DNA from: an uncultured Gammaproteobacteria bacterium
GTDB taxonomy: Bacteria > Pseudomonadota > Gammaproteobacteria > Pseudomonadales > UBA5518
DNA: 15,715 bases
Assembly (NCBI GenBank): GCA_903921135.1
Contig: CAIXOY010000017.1
Coordinates: 1-15,715, forward strand
Reading direction: 5' to 3'
A program made the position numbers and the translations under genes. Below the pieces are notes generated by a model. That model worked only from the letters and a program-made list of their open reading frames with translations. It searched no databases and had not been told where the DNA came from. Shown here in pieces: positions 14,702 through 15,715 of this stretch; positions within the stretch are counted from its first letter, which is position 1, and every line of letters starts with the position of its first letter.

Positions 14702-15463
14702 ATGAGCGAGACGGTGTTGCGTGAACTGGATGATGGCGTACTCCGGCTCACGCTGAACCGCCCCGCCCGCAAGAACGCCTTCAGCCTCGAGCAGTGGGCG
14801 GCCTTTGCCGATGCGATGGAAGAGGCCTCTGCCGATCCGCGTGTGGCGGTGGTGCTGATCTGCGGCGCGGGCGGGAATTTCTCTTCCGGCACCGATCTGC
14901 ACGAGTTCAGCGATGCCGGCGCCGATCATCCTTTCGCACGCTGCTCGCGAGTGGTCTGCGCCTTCGACAAACCGCTGATCGGTGCCGCTGCCGGCATTGC
15001 CATAGGCGGTGGCGCCACGCTTCTTTTGCACTGCGACGTGCTCTACGTGGGCGAGTCGCTACGGATGCGCTTTCCCTTCGTGAGCCTGGGCCTGGTGCCG
15101 GAATTTGCCAGCAGCTATCGGTTGCAGGCAGCGATCGGGCCGCGTCGTGCGGCGGAGCTTCTGTTCACCGCCGAATGGATCGACGCCGCGCGTGCGCTGG
15201 AGACGGGCATCGCCACCGCCGTGCTGCCCGACGCAGCTCTCGAGGCGCACGCCCTCGCCAAGGCGCATCAGATGGCGCAGTGGCCCGTGGGTGCGTTGCA
15301 GCAGACCAAGCGCACCTTGCTTGCCGCGCATAGCGCGGGCCTGGCGGAGGCGCTGCGCGTGGAGGAGGAGGGGATGAAGCGCTGCTTCGGCTCTCCGGAG
15401 AATCAGGAAGCGATCAACGCCTTTATCGAGAAGCGGGCGCCGGATTTTCGCCGGCTGCGTTGA
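14702..15463 (+). CDS. Crotonase-family protein, isomerase-type active site
   Basis: This 253-residue crotonase keeps the CoA-binding fold (NRPARKNAF at 19-27; SSGTDLHEF at 61-69; GIAIGGGATLLLHCD at 98-112) but lacks both hydratase glutamates: Thr106 replaces the first and Phe126 the second. Glu134 in LGLVPEFASSYRL sits where peroxisomal delta3,delta2-enoyl-CoA isomerases (ECI2/PECI) have their catalytic Glu. I therefore favour enoyl-CoA isomerase over hydratase activity. It ends the cassette, 9 bases after the nitroreductase gene. Such an isomerase would shift a double bond into conjugation so that the neighbouring hydratase can act. Many unassigned EchA paralogues share these changes, so substrate stays open. 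Confidence 0.85.
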   Translation: MSETVLRELDDGVLRLTLNRPARKNAFSLEQWAAFADAMEEASADPRVAVVLICGAGGNFSSGTDLHEFSDAGADHPFARCSRVVCAFDKPLIGAAAGIAIGGGATLLLHCDVLYVGESLRMRFPFVSLGLVPEFASSYRLQAAIGPRRAAELLFTAEWIDAARALETGIATAVLPDAALEAHALAKAHQMAQWPVGALQQTKRTLLAAHSAGLAEALRVEEEGMKRCFGSPENQEAINAFIEKRAPDFRRLR

Positions 15464-15473
15464 TCAAGGGGAT

Positions 15474-15594
15474 GTCGCGGGCATGGCCCGCTCCTACGGG
15501 GGAGATGTCGCGGGCATGGCCCGCTCCTACGGGGGAGATGTCGCGGGCATGGCCCGCCTACGGGGGAGACGTCGCGGGCATGGCCCGCTCCTGC
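15474..15594 (+). repeat. Four tandem REP-like palindromic repeats
   Basis: Copies lie at 15474-15497, 15507-15530, 15540-15561 and 15571-15594. Each has GTC, the perfect hairpin GCGGGCATGGCCCGC (six-base-pair stem, loop ATG), then TCCTAC. The spacer GGGGGAGAT between copies gives a 33-base period; copy 3 lacks two bases (period 31) and copy 4 ends CTGC instead of CTAC. The GTAGGAGC head on the opposite strand is a feature I associate with dispersed REP elements of Pseudomonas and Xanthomonadales, mobilised by RAYT transposases. The hairpins may also terminate the cassette transcript. Confidence 0.85.
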
Positions 15595-15627
15595 GGGGTC
15601 TGGATCCGCGCGTGGATGTTCGTGATG

Positions 15628-15651
15628 GTAGGAGCGCGCCATGCGCGCGAC
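15628..15651 (-). repeat. Inverted REP-like copy
   Basis: GTAGGAGCGCGCCATGCGCGCGAC read on plus is the reverse-complement form of the upstream unit with three changes that keep the hairpin roughly paired (GCGCGC-CAT-GCGCGC). Its opposite orientation to the four direct copies, with 33 bases between, makes a REPIN-like pair. Confidence 0.75.
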
Positions 15652-15715
15652 AGGCGCATCGATGCCGGCACGGTCGCGGGCTTGCACCTCTGCGCGCTAC
15701 AGCAATAATTCGAGC

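Larger units (their letters stand above)
15464..15715. other. Non-coding end region carrying REP-like palindromes
   Basis: This 252-base stretch after the last gene holds a cluster of short palindromes and no credible gene. The open frames in it (for example 15460-15708 on plus) only translate the repeats. Bases 15595-15627 separate the direct copies from the inverted copy. Bases 15652-15715 show at most a decayed further copy. Confidence 0.7.

Noticed and set aside
15474..15594. CRISPR-like direct repeats
   Set aside because: Spacers of about 9 bases are nearly identical, each unit is a REP-type hairpin, and no cas gene is present.
15403..15687. Minus-strand open frame with repeated CPRHLPRRSG peptide
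   Set aside because: It is the antisense reading of the same repeats and of the crotonase gene end, not a gene.
15460..15708. An 82-residue open frame with the repeated peptide MSRAWPAPTGE
   Set aside because: It only translates the tandem REP-like repeats, whose 33-base period is a multiple of three; there is no family match and the frame overlaps the previous stop region.

Overview
This window comes from a high-G+C gammaproteobacterium. The main evidence is gene order: rlmN, pilW, rodZ, ispG, hisS, yfgM, bamB and der run on one strand with short gaps or overlaps, as in Pseudomonas-like gammaproteobacteria, with iscR, iscS and ndk upstream. The family cannot be fixed from sequence alone.

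Layout, left to right. (1) Bases 1 to about 90 encode, on the minus strand, an internal piece of a DUF3696-type AAA ATPase. It abuts the last ~64 codons of trmJ on the plus strand, so both genes are broken at the junction. (2) iscR and iscS (338-1995) form a two-gene unit with a candidate promoter. The usual followers iscU, iscA, hscB, hscA, fdx and iscX are absent, and iscS lacks its C-terminal tail. (3) ndk (2113) has its own candidate promoter and leads the conserved block: rlmN, pilW (type IV pilus lipoprotein), a short rodZ without its usual large periplasmic domain, ispG, hisS, yfgM, bamB and der. (4) A group III truncated haemoglobin gene overlaps the der 3' end. (5) A second candidate promoter precedes a four-gene acyl-CoA cassette (11504-15463): a FadD19-like acyl-CoA synthetase, an EchA19-like enoyl-CoA hydratase, a nitroreductase-family flavoprotein and an isomerase-type crotonase. 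(6) The window ends in a cluster of REP-like palindromes: four direct copies and one inverted copy.

The core block serves translation (RlmN, HisS, Der), envelope and shape (PilW, RodZ, BamB, YfgM), isoprenoid precursors (IspG) and nucleotide balance (Ndk). The downstream cassette looks like accessory catabolism. Its first two proteins resemble, from memory of the families, mycobacterial FadD19 and EchA19, which act together in cholesterol side-chain degradation. The most interesting points are the minimal iscR-iscS locus with a tail-less IscS and an altered IscR cluster loop, the steroid-type cassette, and the broken trmJ/ATPase junction. I see no CRISPR array, tRNA, rRNA, insertion sequence or clear new defence system here; the ATPase fragment is the only hint of one.
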